Shown: positions 1 to 8,321 of the stretch, piece by piece | Numbering within the stretch: position 1 is the stretch's first letter | Layout of the letters: every line of letters starts with the position of its first letter | Assembly (NCBI RefSeq): GCF_001509835.1 | Contig: NZ_JXTJ01000004.1 | Location: forward strand, 434,001 to 498,000 | From: Allobosea sp. WAO | Lineage (GTDB): Bacteria; Pseudomonadota; Alphaproteobacteria; Rhizobiales; Beijerinckiaceae | Length of the DNA: 64,000 bases | Direction of reading: 5' to 3' | Notes under the pieces: model-generated | The model's database searches: none | The model's input: the letters and a program-made list of their open reading frames with translations, nothing else | What the model was told of the DNA's origin: nothing | Program-made: the position numbers and the translations under genes

Positions 1-2
1 TC

Positions 3-1241
3 CGCCTGCCGGATTGGGACGACGACGTCGCGACGACCGAGGCGACCGTGACCGCGCTCGGACTGATCGCGGCCCAGCCCGTCGAGGTTCTCGTCCACTC
101 CAATCTCGACGACGGCTTCGCCGGCCTTTTCTCCGACATGAGCTCGGCGCTCGGCATGGTTCTGGTCGAAAAATACATCGTCGAGGAACTGATCGGCGCC
201 CGCGCCTCGCATTGCTATGGCCATCATTTCACGGCGCCACTGGTGCGGCTCGCCTTCCATCACGCGCTGATGCAAGTGACCGACACGCCCGGCAGCATGA
301 TCTTCGGCAACACGGTCAGCTACAAGTCGACCGCGGCCGGCAACTTCGCCAGCCTCGCCAGCTATCTCCAGGCCGATATCTGGTCGCTGCGCCGGCAACA
401 CAGCGGCCACGCCATCAACCCGGTGCCGGTCACCGAGAACGAGCGCATTCCCGACACCGACGAAATCATCGACGCCCAGACCTTCGCTGGAAAGCTGGTC
501 GAGCATGCCTCCGCCAGCCTCGGCTTGATCGACCTCGCCCCGGTGGATGCGATGGCGGCGAAGCTCGCCACCGGCGCGCGCCAGTTCCGCGACCGGGTCC
601 TCGCCGGCTTGGCGGAGATCGGCGTCGATATCCGCGATCCCGCCGCCACCATGCTGGCGCTCCGCCGCATCGGCCCGCGACGGTTGGAAGCGCTCTACGG
701 CGTCGGCACGCTCGACCGCGCCGCCTGGGGCGGACGCCGCGCGCTCGTCGAGGCCGAATGGGTCGAGGAGCTCCGCCACGAGACCGAAGCCTGGCTCAGC
801 AAGGTCGCGGCGCCGGTGCGTGCAGGCATCGGCCGGGCGGGCTTGAAGGTCTGCGTCGCCAGCAGTGACGTGCACGAGCACGGCAAGAGCCTGATCGAGC
901 ATCTTCTCACACAGCTCGCGGCCGAGCCGGTCGATGGCGGCACCTCGGCCGACCCCGACGACCTCGTCGCCATAGCCCTGGCCAATGGCTGCGACGTCAT
1001 CGCGATCAGCACCTACAACGGCATCGCCCTGCGCTTCGCGACCGAGGTGCTTGCGGCGCTGGAGCGCGCCGGCGCGAAGCTGCCGGTCTGCATCGGCGGC
1101 CGCCTCAACCAGATCCCGGAGGATTCCAATTCCGGCCTGCCGGTCGACGTGACCGACGATCTCGAACGACTGGGAGTGATCCCCTGCAGCACGCCGGAAC
1201 GGCTGGTAGAGGAACTGAGCGCCTTCGCCGGTCGCCGTTGA
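3..1241 (+). CDS. B12-binding domain protein, mutase-like (5' end outside window)
   Basis: The reading frame is open to the window edge, so the N-terminus is missing; a GTG at 48 is in frame but is probably internal. The last ~135 residues form a cobalamin-binding domain. Numbered from the GTG, DVHEHG is at 274-279, then 41 residues to S321-x-Y, then 26 residues to G350-G351. This is the spacing of the DxHxxG-(41)-SxL-(26-28)-GG signature of base-off/His-on B12 enzymes (mutases and methionine synthase). The region before it, with GSMIFGNTVSYKS near 82-94, looks like part of a catalytic domain that I do not recognise. It does not resemble the glutamate mutase large subunit as I remember it. 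A carbon-skeleton mutase or B12-dependent methyltransferase is plausible; the substrate is unknown. Confidence 0.6.
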   Translation, partial: RLPDWDDDVATTEATVTALGLIAAQPVEVLVHSNLDDGFAGLFSDMSSALGMVLVEKYIVEELIGARASHCYGHHFTAPLVRLAFHHALMQVTDTPGSMIFGNTVSYKSTAAGNFASLASYLQADIWSLRRQHSGHAINPVPVTENERIPDTDEIIDAQTFAGKLVEHASASLGLIDLAPVDAMAAKLATGARQFRDRVLAGLAEIGVDIRDPAATMLALRRIGPRRLEALYGVGTLDRAAWGGRRALVEAEWVEELRHETEAWLSKVAAPVRAGIGRAGLKVCVASSDVHEHGKSLIEHLLTQLAAEPVDGGTSADPDDLVAIALANGCDVIAISTYNGIALRFATEVLAALERAGAKLPVCIGGRLNQIPEDSNSGLPVDVTDDLERLGVIPCSTPERLVEELSAFAGRR

Positions 1242-1552
1242 GAACGCGACAGAGTTGGTCGCCAGGGCATCATCCTAGGACGCTTGCAGTACCTTCTGAC
1301 GGCGGACGGCCGCGCTCGCTGGCCCGGCCGTCATCATGCTGCCGGGTGCATTCCTCGACGCCATGTCGGAAGGCGGGCCGGGCTGGCAGCTCTTAGGACA
1401 ATCGGCCGAAAGATTATCCTCACGCGGCCGAAGGCCTGTAGGAGCACGGATTGCGCCTCCACGCGGATGCCTCCACCGCCTGACCGAAACCGCACATAGG
1501 CATTGCCGGAGTCAGCGTGGTAGGGGTGCCTCCCGAGACGACGGAGCAGGCC
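1242..1552. other. intergenic region, 311 bp
   Basis: I see no gene here. It holds a possible terminator hairpin for the B12 protein at 1305-1332 and a weak GGAG ribosome site for the next gene at 1543-1546. Confidence 0.5.
1305..1332 (+). terminator. possible hairpin after B12 protein gene
   Basis: GACGGCC (1305-1311) pairs with GGCCGTC (1326-1332) across a 14-nt GC-rich loop, about 65 nt after the stop codon. There is no T-tract, so the terminator call is weak. Confidence 0.3.
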
Positions 1553-2062
1553 ATGTTCGAAGCCCCCAGGATCGCGAGCGAGAACAAGCTGGAATTCTAC
1601 CGAGAGCTCGCAGCACAGCTCGAGGCGCTCCTGGCCGGCGAGACCGACCCTGTCGCCAACGCAGCCAACACTTCGGCCCTCCTGTTCCAGATGATGCCGC
1701 TTCTCAACTGGTCGGGATTCTACTTCATGCGCGGCGGCGAGCTCGTGCTCGGACCATTCCAGGGCAAGCCGGCCTGCGTCCGCATCCCTGTCGGGCGCGG
1801 TGTCTGCGGCGCCGCGGTTGCGCGCGCGCAATCGCTCCTGGTCGAGGACGTACATGCCTTTCCCGGTCACATTGCTTGCGACGCGGCCTCCCGGTCCGAG
1901 CTGGTCGTGCCGTTGATCCGGGACGGCCATGTTCTGGGCGTGATCGATCTCGACAGCCCGGAGGCGTCACGCTTCGATGCGGCTGATCAGGCCGGCATCG
2001 AGCGCATCGCAGCGATCTATCTCGCGGCAAGTGCTGCCGAGGCCGTGCCGGCTGCAGCTTGA
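1553..2062 (+). CDS. msrC: free methionine-(R)-sulfoxide reductase (GAF domain)
   Basis: This GAF-domain enzyme reduces free methionine-R-sulfoxide in the cytoplasm using thioredoxin. The 169-residue length and whole-domain architecture match the fRMsr family. The three family cysteines are present, at C75 (GKPACVRIP), C85 (GRGVCGAAV) and C109 (GHIACDAAS) counted from the ATG at 1553. The C-terminal part, ELVVPLIRDGHVLGVIDLDS, is the typical GAF end. An in-frame GTG at 1517 would add 12 residues; I prefer the ATG because GGAG lies 6 nt upstream. It stands alone, convergent with the secretion operon. Repair of oxidised methionine beside an exported peroxidase is suggestive, but no operon link exists. 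Confidence 0.9.
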   Translation: MFEAPRIASENKLEFYRELAAQLEALLAGETDPVANAANTSALLFQMMPLLNWSGFYFMRGGELVLGPFQGKPACVRIPVGRGVCGAAVARAQSLLVEDVHAFPGHIACDAASRSELVVPLIRDGHVLGVIDLDSPEASRFDAADQAGIERIAAIYLAASAAEAVPAAA

Positions 2063-2079
2063 CCACCGGCCTGATTCAA

Positions 2080-2202
2080 TTCGAGCGACCAGCACTGGGC
2101 TACGTCTCGCCCATCGAATGCGAAGGGCTGAACCGTGAACCCACCTGCCCCGCCATAGTCGCGAACAGTCCACGGAAGCGGGTCAACTCCAGGCTCGCAT
2201 AA
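2080..2202 (+). pseudogene. probable IS3-family transposase C-terminal remnant
   Basis: The plus frame starting at 2080 reads FERPALGYVSPIECEGL and ends at TAA 2200-2202. The core ALGYVSPIE resembles the conserved C-terminus of IS3-family OrfB integrases (HSALGYxSPxEFE). No upstream DDE domain, start codon or terminal repeats were seen, so only a 3' scrap remains. The match is short, hence moderate confidence. It lies in the convergent gap between msrC and the secretion operon. Confidence 0.45.
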
Positions 2203-2303
2203 GCCTATTCAGAAGATCATTTTGCTCATCGCTTCCATGATCCGCCAATTGCGCAACCTCCTAAAGCGCTGCACGGCGGAAAATCTGCGAGGGTGGGTGG
2301 CGC

Positions 2304-3629
2304 TCACCTTTCCCTGAAGATCCTGCTGGCGTGATCCGTGAAGGGTTTCACGAGATAGGACAGGGCCGTGCGCTCTTCGGTCTGGATAAAGACCTCGACC
2401 GGCATGCCGGGCAGCAGCCTGCGGTTCTCAACCAGCGCCTCGTTCTCGAGTTCGATATCGCCGGAATAGAAGGTCGAGCCGTTACTCGGATCGCGCGAGG
2501 TCGCGGGCGAGATATGGATCACCTTGCCTGGGAATTCCGGCGTGGTGTTCTTGGCGAAGGCCGAGAAGCGCAGCCGGGCCGGCTGATCCGGCTTGATCTG
2601 GTCGATATCGGCCGGTGCGATCCGGACCTCGACCGTCAGCTTTGCCTGCCTCGGCACGATCGTGGCCAGGCGTGCCGCGGGCGTGATGACGCCACCGACT
2701 GTGAAGACGGTCAGCTCGTTGACGGTGCCGGCGATCGGCGCGCGGATCTCGGTGCGCGCGAGCCGGTCCTCGGTCGCAAGGCGTCGGTCGCCAAGCTCGG
2801 AGATCTTGGCTTCGACCTGGCGTAGCTCGCGCTGCGCCTCGGTGCGAGCCGTCTCGTCGACGGCGATGATCTGCAACCGGGCCTCGCTGATGCGCAGCTT
2901 CGCGCGGGCGAGCGCAGCGTCGATCTCTCCGCGCTCGCCGAGCAGGCGGGCCCATTCGCGGTTGACGGTATAGACGCGCGCGCCATCGATCAGGCCCTTC
3001 GCGAAAAGACCTGAGTATTTTTGTTTCTCGAGCTCGACGAGGCGCAGTTCCTCGATCTTGGCGACGTGGCGTGCCTCCAGGCCCTTGATCTCCTCGCCGG
3101 ACTGGACGATGCCGATCTCGAGCTGCTCCTTTCGGCTCTCGCGGTTGGTCCTGTTGCCGTCGAAGAGCCGCGTCTCGCCCTCGATGATGTGCGTTGCGTC
3201 ATCGGAAAGCCGCGACAGCTCCACCGGAAACTGGACCGCCGCAAGGTTGTCGCGCTCGGCGGCGAGCCTGGCCTTGCGCCCGAGATTCTCGCCCAGCTGC
3301 GAGTGGATGATCGAAAGCTCGGCGCGCATCTGCACGTCGTCGAGCCTGAACAACACCTGCCCGGCCTCGACATGGTCGCCCTGGCGTACCATCAGCGCCT
3401 GGATGATGCCGCCATCGCGATGCTGCACCTCCTTGAGATTCTGGTCGACCTTCACCGCGCCCTGCGCGATCACCGCGCCGTTGAGGTTGGCCGTCGCCGC
3501 CCAGCCGCCGCATCCGAGTACCAGCATGAGCATGAGCGCGGAGCCGGCCGCCACGTGCGGGCCGAGCCGGAAGTTCGTTTTCCGATCGCCGACCCCGGCT
3601 TCGGCTGCATCGACCTGCTGGGCTGTCAC
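2304..3629 (-). CDS. type I secretion membrane fusion protein (HlyD/PrtE family)
   Basis: This is the periplasmic adaptor of a type I secretion system, linking the inner-membrane ABC transporter to an outer-membrane TolC-like channel. It has one N-terminal membrane segment (AAGSALMLMLVLGCGGWAAT), a split biotinyl-lipoyl domain (VQHRDGGIIQALMVRQGDHV), a long alpha-helical hairpin, and a C-terminal beta-barrel ending near LPGMPVEVFIQTEERTAL. The length of about 441 residues is usual for the family. I chose GTG at 3629 because AGGGAG stands 6 nt upstream; a GTG at 3650 would add 7 residues and has no such site. It is the last gene of the operon, 53 nt after the RTX gene. No outer-membrane channel gene is in the window. 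Confidence 0.9.
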   Translation of the reverse strand: MTAQQVDAAEAGVGDRKTNFRLGPHVAAGSALMLMLVLGCGGWAATANLNGAVIAQGAVKVDQNLKEVQHRDGGIIQALMVRQGDHVEAGQVLFRLDDVQMRAELSIIHSQLGENLGRKARLAAERDNLAAVQFPVELSRLSDDATHIIEGETRLFDGNRTNRESRKEQLEIGIVQSGEEIKGLEARHVAKIEELRLVELEKQKYSGLFAKGLIDGARVYTVNREWARLLGERGEIDAALARAKLRISEARLQIIAVDETARTEAQRELRQVEAKISELGDRRLATEDRLARTEIRAPIAGTVNELTVFTVGGVITPAARLATIVPRQAKLTVEVRIAPADIDQIKPDQPARLRFSAFAKNTTPEFPGKVIHISPATSRDPSNGSTFYSGDIELENEALVENRRLLPGMPVEVFIQTEERTALSYLVKPFTDHASRIFRER

Positions 3630-3682
3630 GCTACTCTCCCTTTCCGGCACCGTGGCGCCTGAAACGCGTCAATTCGGCCGGT

Positions 3683-6430
3683 TCAGTAGTAATAGAGCCG
3701 ATGGCTGCCGAGGATTTCGATGGAGAAATCCCGCTCATCCTGCTGCTCGACGAAGACGTCGACGAAGGTCCATTCGTGATCGCCGATCTTCTCGATGCGG
3801 AACCTGAACGGCTGATCGTCATCGTCCTTGTCGCCGTAGTTTCGCTCGAAGCGATCGTCCTCGCTGTCACGCTCTCGATCGTCGTCATCGTCCCAGTCGG
3901 AGCGGATCTGGTACTGCTTGATGACGAGACGATCGCCCGCCTCGAAATCGAGGATGTCGTGAACGAGCGCGCGGTCCTCGTCGTCGAGGCTGACATCGAA
4001 GGTGAAGGTGTCGCAGCCTTCGCCGCCACTGAGCGTCATTGCGTTGGCGCCGACAGTGAAGTGATCGTCGCCGCTGCCGCCGATGATCTCCTCGAGGTCG
4101 AAAATCCGGTTGTGGCCGATCTCGATGCCGATCGCCGTGCCCTCGACGAGGTCGATATCGACACTGCGTCGCGCCTGCGACAGGTCGAGCGTGTCGTGGC
4201 CGTCACCGCCATCGTAGCAATCGTCATCGCCATCCAGCGCGGCGACGATGCGGTCATCGCCGGTACCACCGCGAACATGATCGCGGCCGGCGCCGTCGCG
4301 GAGTGTGTCGTGACCGCTGCCGCCCTCGATGCGGTCGTCGCCATTGCCGCCATCGACGACGTCGTTCCCCTCGCCGCCGTCGAGATCGTCATCGCCGTCG
4401 CCGCCGAACATGCTGTCGTCGCCGGCTCCACCTTTGGCTTCATCGTCGCCGCAGGCCAGCATTATCACGTCGTTGCCGTCGCCGCCCTCGGCGTAGTCGT
4501 CGCCCGCGCCGGCGTCGATCGTATCGGCGCCGTCGCCGCCGTAGAGCCTGTCCTTGCCGGCGCCGCCCGACAGGTAGTCGTTGCCGGCCCCGCCATCGAG
4601 GACATCGTCACCGTCCTCGCCACGCAAGGTGTCGTTGCCGTCCTCGCCGAACAGGCGATCATCGCCATCGGCGCCGAAGGCAGCATCGTCGCCGCCGCCG
4701 AGCCTGGCGGTGTCGGCGCCTGCGGCGAGCTGGACCATGTCCATTCCATTGCCGCCGATGACCAGGTTGTTGCCACTGCCCGTGACGGTGACCGTATTGA
4801 TGCCCGAGCCGGTCGAGATGACGTTGTTGCCGGAGCCGCCATCGATCTGATCGTCCCCCTCGCCGCCGTCGATGACGTCGTCGCCATCGCCGCCGAGAAT
4901 GACGTCATTGCCGGAACCGCCGATGAGATGATCATCGCCAGCGCCGCCCGAGAGCAGGTCGTTACCGCTGCCACCATCGATCATGTCGTTGCCGGCGTCG
5001 CCATGGACAACGTCGTCGCCGCTACCCCCGGAGATACTGTCGTCTCCCTCCCCACCATGAATCTCGTCGTTGCCAGAGCCACCCGACAACTGGTCCCGGC
5101 CCGCGCCGCCGACGATCAGATCGTCACCGTCATCGCCGTTGATGACGTCATCGCCATCCCCGCCATAGAGCCTGTCATTACCGGCGCCGCCATGGATCGT
5201 GTCGTTGCCGCTGCCGCCATGGATGATGTCGTCGCCGCGCCCGCCATAGATCAGGTCATCGCCGGCCCCGCCGTAGATGACGTCGGCGCCGTCGCTGCCG
5301 AAGACGATGTCGTGGCCGCCGCGCGCGTCGATCATGTCGTTGCCCGCGCGGCCATCGATCAGGTCGGCGCATTCGGTGCCGACGAGGCTATCGTCGCCAT
5401 CGGTGCCGATGAGCTCGACAAACGTAACGACGCTGAGAGATGCCACCTGCACGACGCTCGCGTCGCCGTCGCTGATCTCGTAGCTGAACGTCACGGGGCC
5501 GTAATAGCCTTCCGCGGGTCTGAACTCCCAGCCACCATCGACCGCGACGATCTCGCCCGAAGAGGCTCGGAGATTGACGATGGTGAGCGGGTCGGCGTCG
5601 GCATCGGATGCGCCCGCCAGGAGCGCGACGGCCGTGATCAGGAAGCTCTTGCAGATGCCGATATCGCCCAGCACGACCGGTGCCGCCACCCGCGGCGCCC
5701 GGTTGCGCGGCGTCGGCGGATCCTGCGGCTGCGGCGGATCGATATCAGTGTCGTCATCGTGCGGCCGAGGCACGGGATCGGGCGTGACGATCACCGGCGC
5801 AAACGGGCCGACCACCACCGGCAGGCTGCTCCGCGCGCCCGTTTCGAGACCGCTGCCGGCGGCAACGCCGTCGACACTGTCCTCGCGGTTGCGGAGACCA
5901 GTTCCCGTGGACGAATCGCCGAAGGAAGCGACGCCGACATTGTCGTTGCCGACACGCTCGCGGCCGTAGTCGAGATCGAAGTCTCTCGCCAGCTGGCGTG
6001 TCGGCAAAGGCAGCAGCGCGTAATCGATGGCGGGTGAGTCGATCCCCATGAAATCGGCGATACCGCCAACGGCGTGGAGGAGGCCGCCAGAACCGATCGC
6101 ATGGTCGGCTTCGCCCGGCTTGTCGTCGAGCGAGCCGGTCTCGTCCTCGGGCTGCCTGTCCTCTTGCGCCGGCACGTCCTCGGCGCGGGCCTGCCGCATC
6201 CGACTTTCCCCAGTTTCCTCCGCTTCCGGTTGCCTGACGGGCGAACTCGGATCGGATTGGGAAAAACCGGGAAACATGCTCTTGAGGTAGATGGCGACGG
6301 AAGTGAGCGCCAGCACCAACACCGCCGGCCAGCGCGAGGGGGCCGGCTCAGTCGTCGGGCCGCGATAGATTTCCTGCGTCGCTGGAAGCTGCGCTGCCTC
6401 GGGTCGGAAGGATCTGACCTCGATCGTCAT
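3683..6430 (-). CDS. RTX calcium-binding protein with N-terminal membrane anchor
   Basis: This is a 915-residue acidic protein. In order it has a short cytoplasmic stretch, a predicted membrane helix (residues ~34-53, WPAVLVLALTSVAIYLKSMF), a Pro/Asp/Glu-rich linker, a cadherin-like beta domain (~244-337), RTX nonapeptides GGxGxDxxx (~343-740) that bind calcium, and a serralysin-type C-terminus ending GSHRLYYY. The C-terminus resembles that of the operon's giant peroxidase (GSHNLNAGNFSL), so it is probably a type I secretion signal. An N-terminal membrane helix is unusual in a type I substrate. It sits between the transporter gene (ATGA overlap at 6427-6430) and the fusion-protein gene, where an apparatus part might be expected. 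It may be a second substrate, a tethered calcium-binding accessory, or both. Confidence 0.8.
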   Translation of the reverse strand: MTIEVRSFRPEAAQLPATQEIYRGPTTEPAPSRWPAVLVLALTSVAIYLKSMFPGFSQSDPSSPVRQPEAEETGESRMRQARAEDVPAQEDRQPEDETGSLDDKPGEADHAIGSGGLLHAVGGIADFMGIDSPAIDYALLPLPTRQLARDFDLDYGRERVGNDNVGVASFGDSSTGTGLRNREDSVDGVAAGSGLETGARSSLPVVVGPFAPVIVTPDPVPRPHDDDTDIDPPQPQDPPTPRNRAPRVAAPVVLGDIGICKSFLITAVALLAGASDADADPLTIVNLRASSGEIVAVDGGWEFRPAEGYYGPVTFSYEISDGDASVVQVASLSVVTFVELIGTDGDDSLVGTECADLIDGRAGNDMIDARGGHDIVFGSDGADVIYGGAGDDLIYGGRGDDIIHGGSGNDTIHGGAGNDRLYGGDGDDVINGDDGDDLIVGGAGRDQLSGGSGNDEIHGGEGDDSISGGSGDDVVHGDAGNDMIDGGSGNDLLSGGAGDDHLIGGSGNDVILGGDGDDVIDGGEGDDQIDGGSGNNVISTGSGINTVTVTGSGNNLVIGGNGMDMVQLAAGADTARLGGGDDAAFGADGDDRLFGEDGNDTLRGEDGDDVLDGGAGNDYLSGGAGKDRLYGGDGADTIDAGAGDDYAEGGDGNDVIMLACGDDEAKGGAGDDSMFGGDGDDDLDGGEGNDVVDGGNGDDRIEGGSGHDTLRDGAGRDHVRGGTGDDRIVAALDGDDDCYDGGDGHDTLDLSQARRSVDIDLVEGTAIGIEIGHNRIFDLEEIIGGSGDDHFTVGANAMTLSGGEGCDTFTFDVSLDDEDRALVHDILDFEAGDRLVIKQYQIRSDWDDDDDRERDSEDDRFERNYGDKDDDDQPFRFRIEKIGDHEWTFVDVFVEQQDERDFSIEILGSHRLYYY

Positions 6431-8235
6431 GCCGACACCCGCTCGTGCAAGGCGTTGAGGTGCTCGCTAACCCGCGGCAGCCTGGCAGGGCCAGGAGCCG
6501 CGGCAGGCGCCTGGGCGGGCTGCGGCACCGGTCCGGCCTGGCTCGCCGCTGGCGCGAGAATCTCGCTCCGCGGGCCGAAGCCGGCGAGCTTGCCGTTCTG
6601 CACGACGCCGACGAGATCAACCGCGGTCAGGGCGCTCGGCCGGTGCGCGACGATGACAGCGATGCCACCGCGCGCCTTCACCGATTCGATCGCCGTCTTC
6701 AGCGCTGCCTCGCCCTCCCCGTCGAGATTGGAGTTGGGCTCGTCCATGACGACCAGGAACGGCTTGCCGTAAAGCGCCCGCGCCAGGCCGATACGCTGAC
6801 GCTGGCCCGCTGAGAGCGAGGCGCCCTGCGGTCCGAGCTGGGTCTTGTAGCCCTCCGGCAGGCGCAGGATCATCTCATGAATGCCGGCGGCCGTTGCGGC
6901 CGCCACGATGTCGAACGCGTCGGCATGCGGATCGAGGCGCGAGATGTTCTCCTCGACCGTGGCGTCGAGCAGGCTCACCTCCTGCGGCAGATAGCCCATC
7001 GAGCGTCCGAGGGTCTTCTCCGGCCATTGGCCGAGCTCTGCACCGTCCAGCCGGACCGAACCGCGCAAGGTCGGCCAGATCCCGGTCAGAGCCCGGACCA
7101 GCGTCGTCTTGCCGCCGCCACTGGGACCGATGATGCCGAGCGCCTTGCCGGCGGCGAGCTCAAAACTGACATCGCTAAGCAGGATCTGACCGGTCCCTGG
7201 CGCAGCCACGGAGATCTTCTCGAGCTTGAGAGAACGGGACGGTGTCGGCAGCTCCATCGGCTCGCTCGCCTGGCTGAGCGCGACCACGGTCTCGCGCAGG
7301 CGCTGGAAGGCCGCGCGCGCCGAGACGAAGGGCTTCCAGTTGGCGATCGCCTGGTCGACCGGGGCAAGGGCACGGGATGAGGCGACCGAGGCGGCGATGA
7401 TCGCACCCGCGGACAGTTCGCCCTTGATGGTGAGATAAGCGCCCAGCCCCAGCGTCGCCGATTGCAGGACCATGCGCAGCACGCGCGAGATGGCGCCGAA
7501 CGTGCCGCCGAAATCGTTCGACTTCGTCTGCAGCACGAGATGCTCGCGATTGGCCTGGTCGAAGCGCTCGGCCGCGCGGTCGGCAAAACCCATCGCCTTG
7601 AGCACCTCGGCATTGCGGGCGTTGCTGTCGGCGATCGTGTTGCGGGCAATTGCTGCCTGGCGCGTCGTGCCGTTGATCTGGCGCGTCGCGACCTCGCTCA
7701 GCACCGTCAGCACGGCGAGCACGAAGGCGCCGCCAAAGGTCAGGGCGCCGAGCCAAGGGTGCAGAAAGTAGACGAAGGCAAGATAGAGCGGGATCCAGGG
7801 CAGGTCGAACAGGGCGCCCGGCCCCTGGCTGCCGAGGAAGCCGCGCACCGTATCGACGTCGCGGCCGCGCTCCAGAGCTTCTGCGCTCGAGAAGCCGAAG
7901 CGTGGCATGTCGATGGCGACGCGATGCGCGATCGGCGCGATGTTGTGGTCGAGCCTTGCACCGAGCCGCACCAGCACCTGCGAGCGGATGACGTCGAAGG
8001 CGCCCTGGAAGAGATAGAGCCCGATCGCCAGGATCGAGAGCGCCGCCAGGGTCTGCACGCTGCCGCTGGTCAGCGCCCGGTCGTAGACCTGCAGCATGTA
8101 GAGCGAGCCGGTCAGGGCCAGGATGTTGATGATGCCGGAGACCAGGAACAGGAACAGGAAGGCGTTGCGGAAGCCTTCCGTCAGCTTCGCGACATCGCGC
8201 TTGCGGGCACTTGCGAGGCCTTTGGACATTGCCAT
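6427..8235 (-). CDS. type I secretion ABC transporter (PrtD family, permease-ATPase fusion)
   Basis: This inner-membrane exporter powers secretion of RTX proteins. The 602 residues comprise an N-terminal six-helix membrane domain and a C-terminal ATPase. The ATPase shows Walker A GPSGGGKTTL, signature SLSAGQRQRIGLARAL, Walker B FLVVMDEP and H-loop VIVAHRPSAL. It lacks the N-terminal C39-like domain of HlyB, as is usual for the PrtD group. A second ATG at 8229 would shorten it by two residues; neither start has a strong ribosome site. It follows the peroxidase gene after 86 nt containing a strong hairpin, and it overlaps the RTX gene by 4 nt. Confidence 0.93.
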   Translation of the reverse strand: MAMSKGLASARKRDVAKLTEGFRNAFLFLFLVSGIINILALTGSLYMLQVYDRALTSGSVQTLAALSILAIGLYLFQGAFDVIRSQVLVRLGARLDHNIAPIAHRVAIDMPRFGFSSAEALERGRDVDTVRGFLGSQGPGALFDLPWIPLYLAFVYFLHPWLGALTFGGAFVLAVLTVLSEVATRQINGTTRQAAIARNTIADSNARNAEVLKAMGFADRAAERFDQANREHLVLQTKSNDFGGTFGAISRVLRMVLQSATLGLGAYLTIKGELSAGAIIAASVASSRALAPVDQAIANWKPFVSARAAFQRLRETVVALSQASEPMELPTPSRSLKLEKISVAAPGTGQILLSDVSFELAAGKALGIIGPSGGGKTTLVRALTGIWPTLRGSVRLDGAELGQWPEKTLGRSMGYLPQEVSLLDATVEENISRLDPHADAFDIVAAATAAGIHEMILRLPEGYKTQLGPQGASLSAGQRQRIGLARALYGKPFLVVMDEPNSNLDGEGEAALKTAIESVKARGGIAVIVAHRPSALTAVDLVGVVQNGKLAGFGPRSEILAPAASQAGPVPQPAQAPAAAPGPARLPRVSEHLNALHERVSA

Positions 8236-8279
8236 GGCGGCAGACCGTGAGTTCGAAATTTATGAGGAAACGCGGTGGA

Positions 8280-8306
8280 GGCAGGCGGGGCTTGTCCCCG
8301 CCTGCC
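8280..8306 (-). terminator. intercistronic hairpin between peroxidase and ABC transporter genes
   Basis: GGCAGGCGGGG (8280-8290) and CCCCGCCTGCC (8296-8306) form a perfect 11-bp stem with a 5-nt loop. In the direction of transcription no T-tract follows. It may therefore act as a partial attenuator or 3'-end stabiliser that keeps the substrate mRNA more abundant than the transporter mRNA, as is known for the hlyA-hlyB junction in E. coli. Confidence 0.6.
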
Positions 8307-8321
8307 CTGGCTGCCTGGCGC

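Noticed and set aside
48-1241. Assignment of the first gene as glutamate mutase subunit E
   Set aside because: The N-terminal half does not resemble that subunit as I recall it, and subunit E carries no B12 motif of this kind at its C-terminus.
3900-5400. Short periodic direct repeats that could suggest a CRISPR array
   Set aside because: Period is 27 nt and in frame with RTX nonapeptides, with no constant repeat plus unique spacer structure.
3701-6037. Open frame of 778 codons on the plus strand
   Set aside because: Antisense to the RTX repeats of the 915-residue protein. The regular VxAxAAxDxVV pattern is only the reverse reading of the GGxGxD codons.
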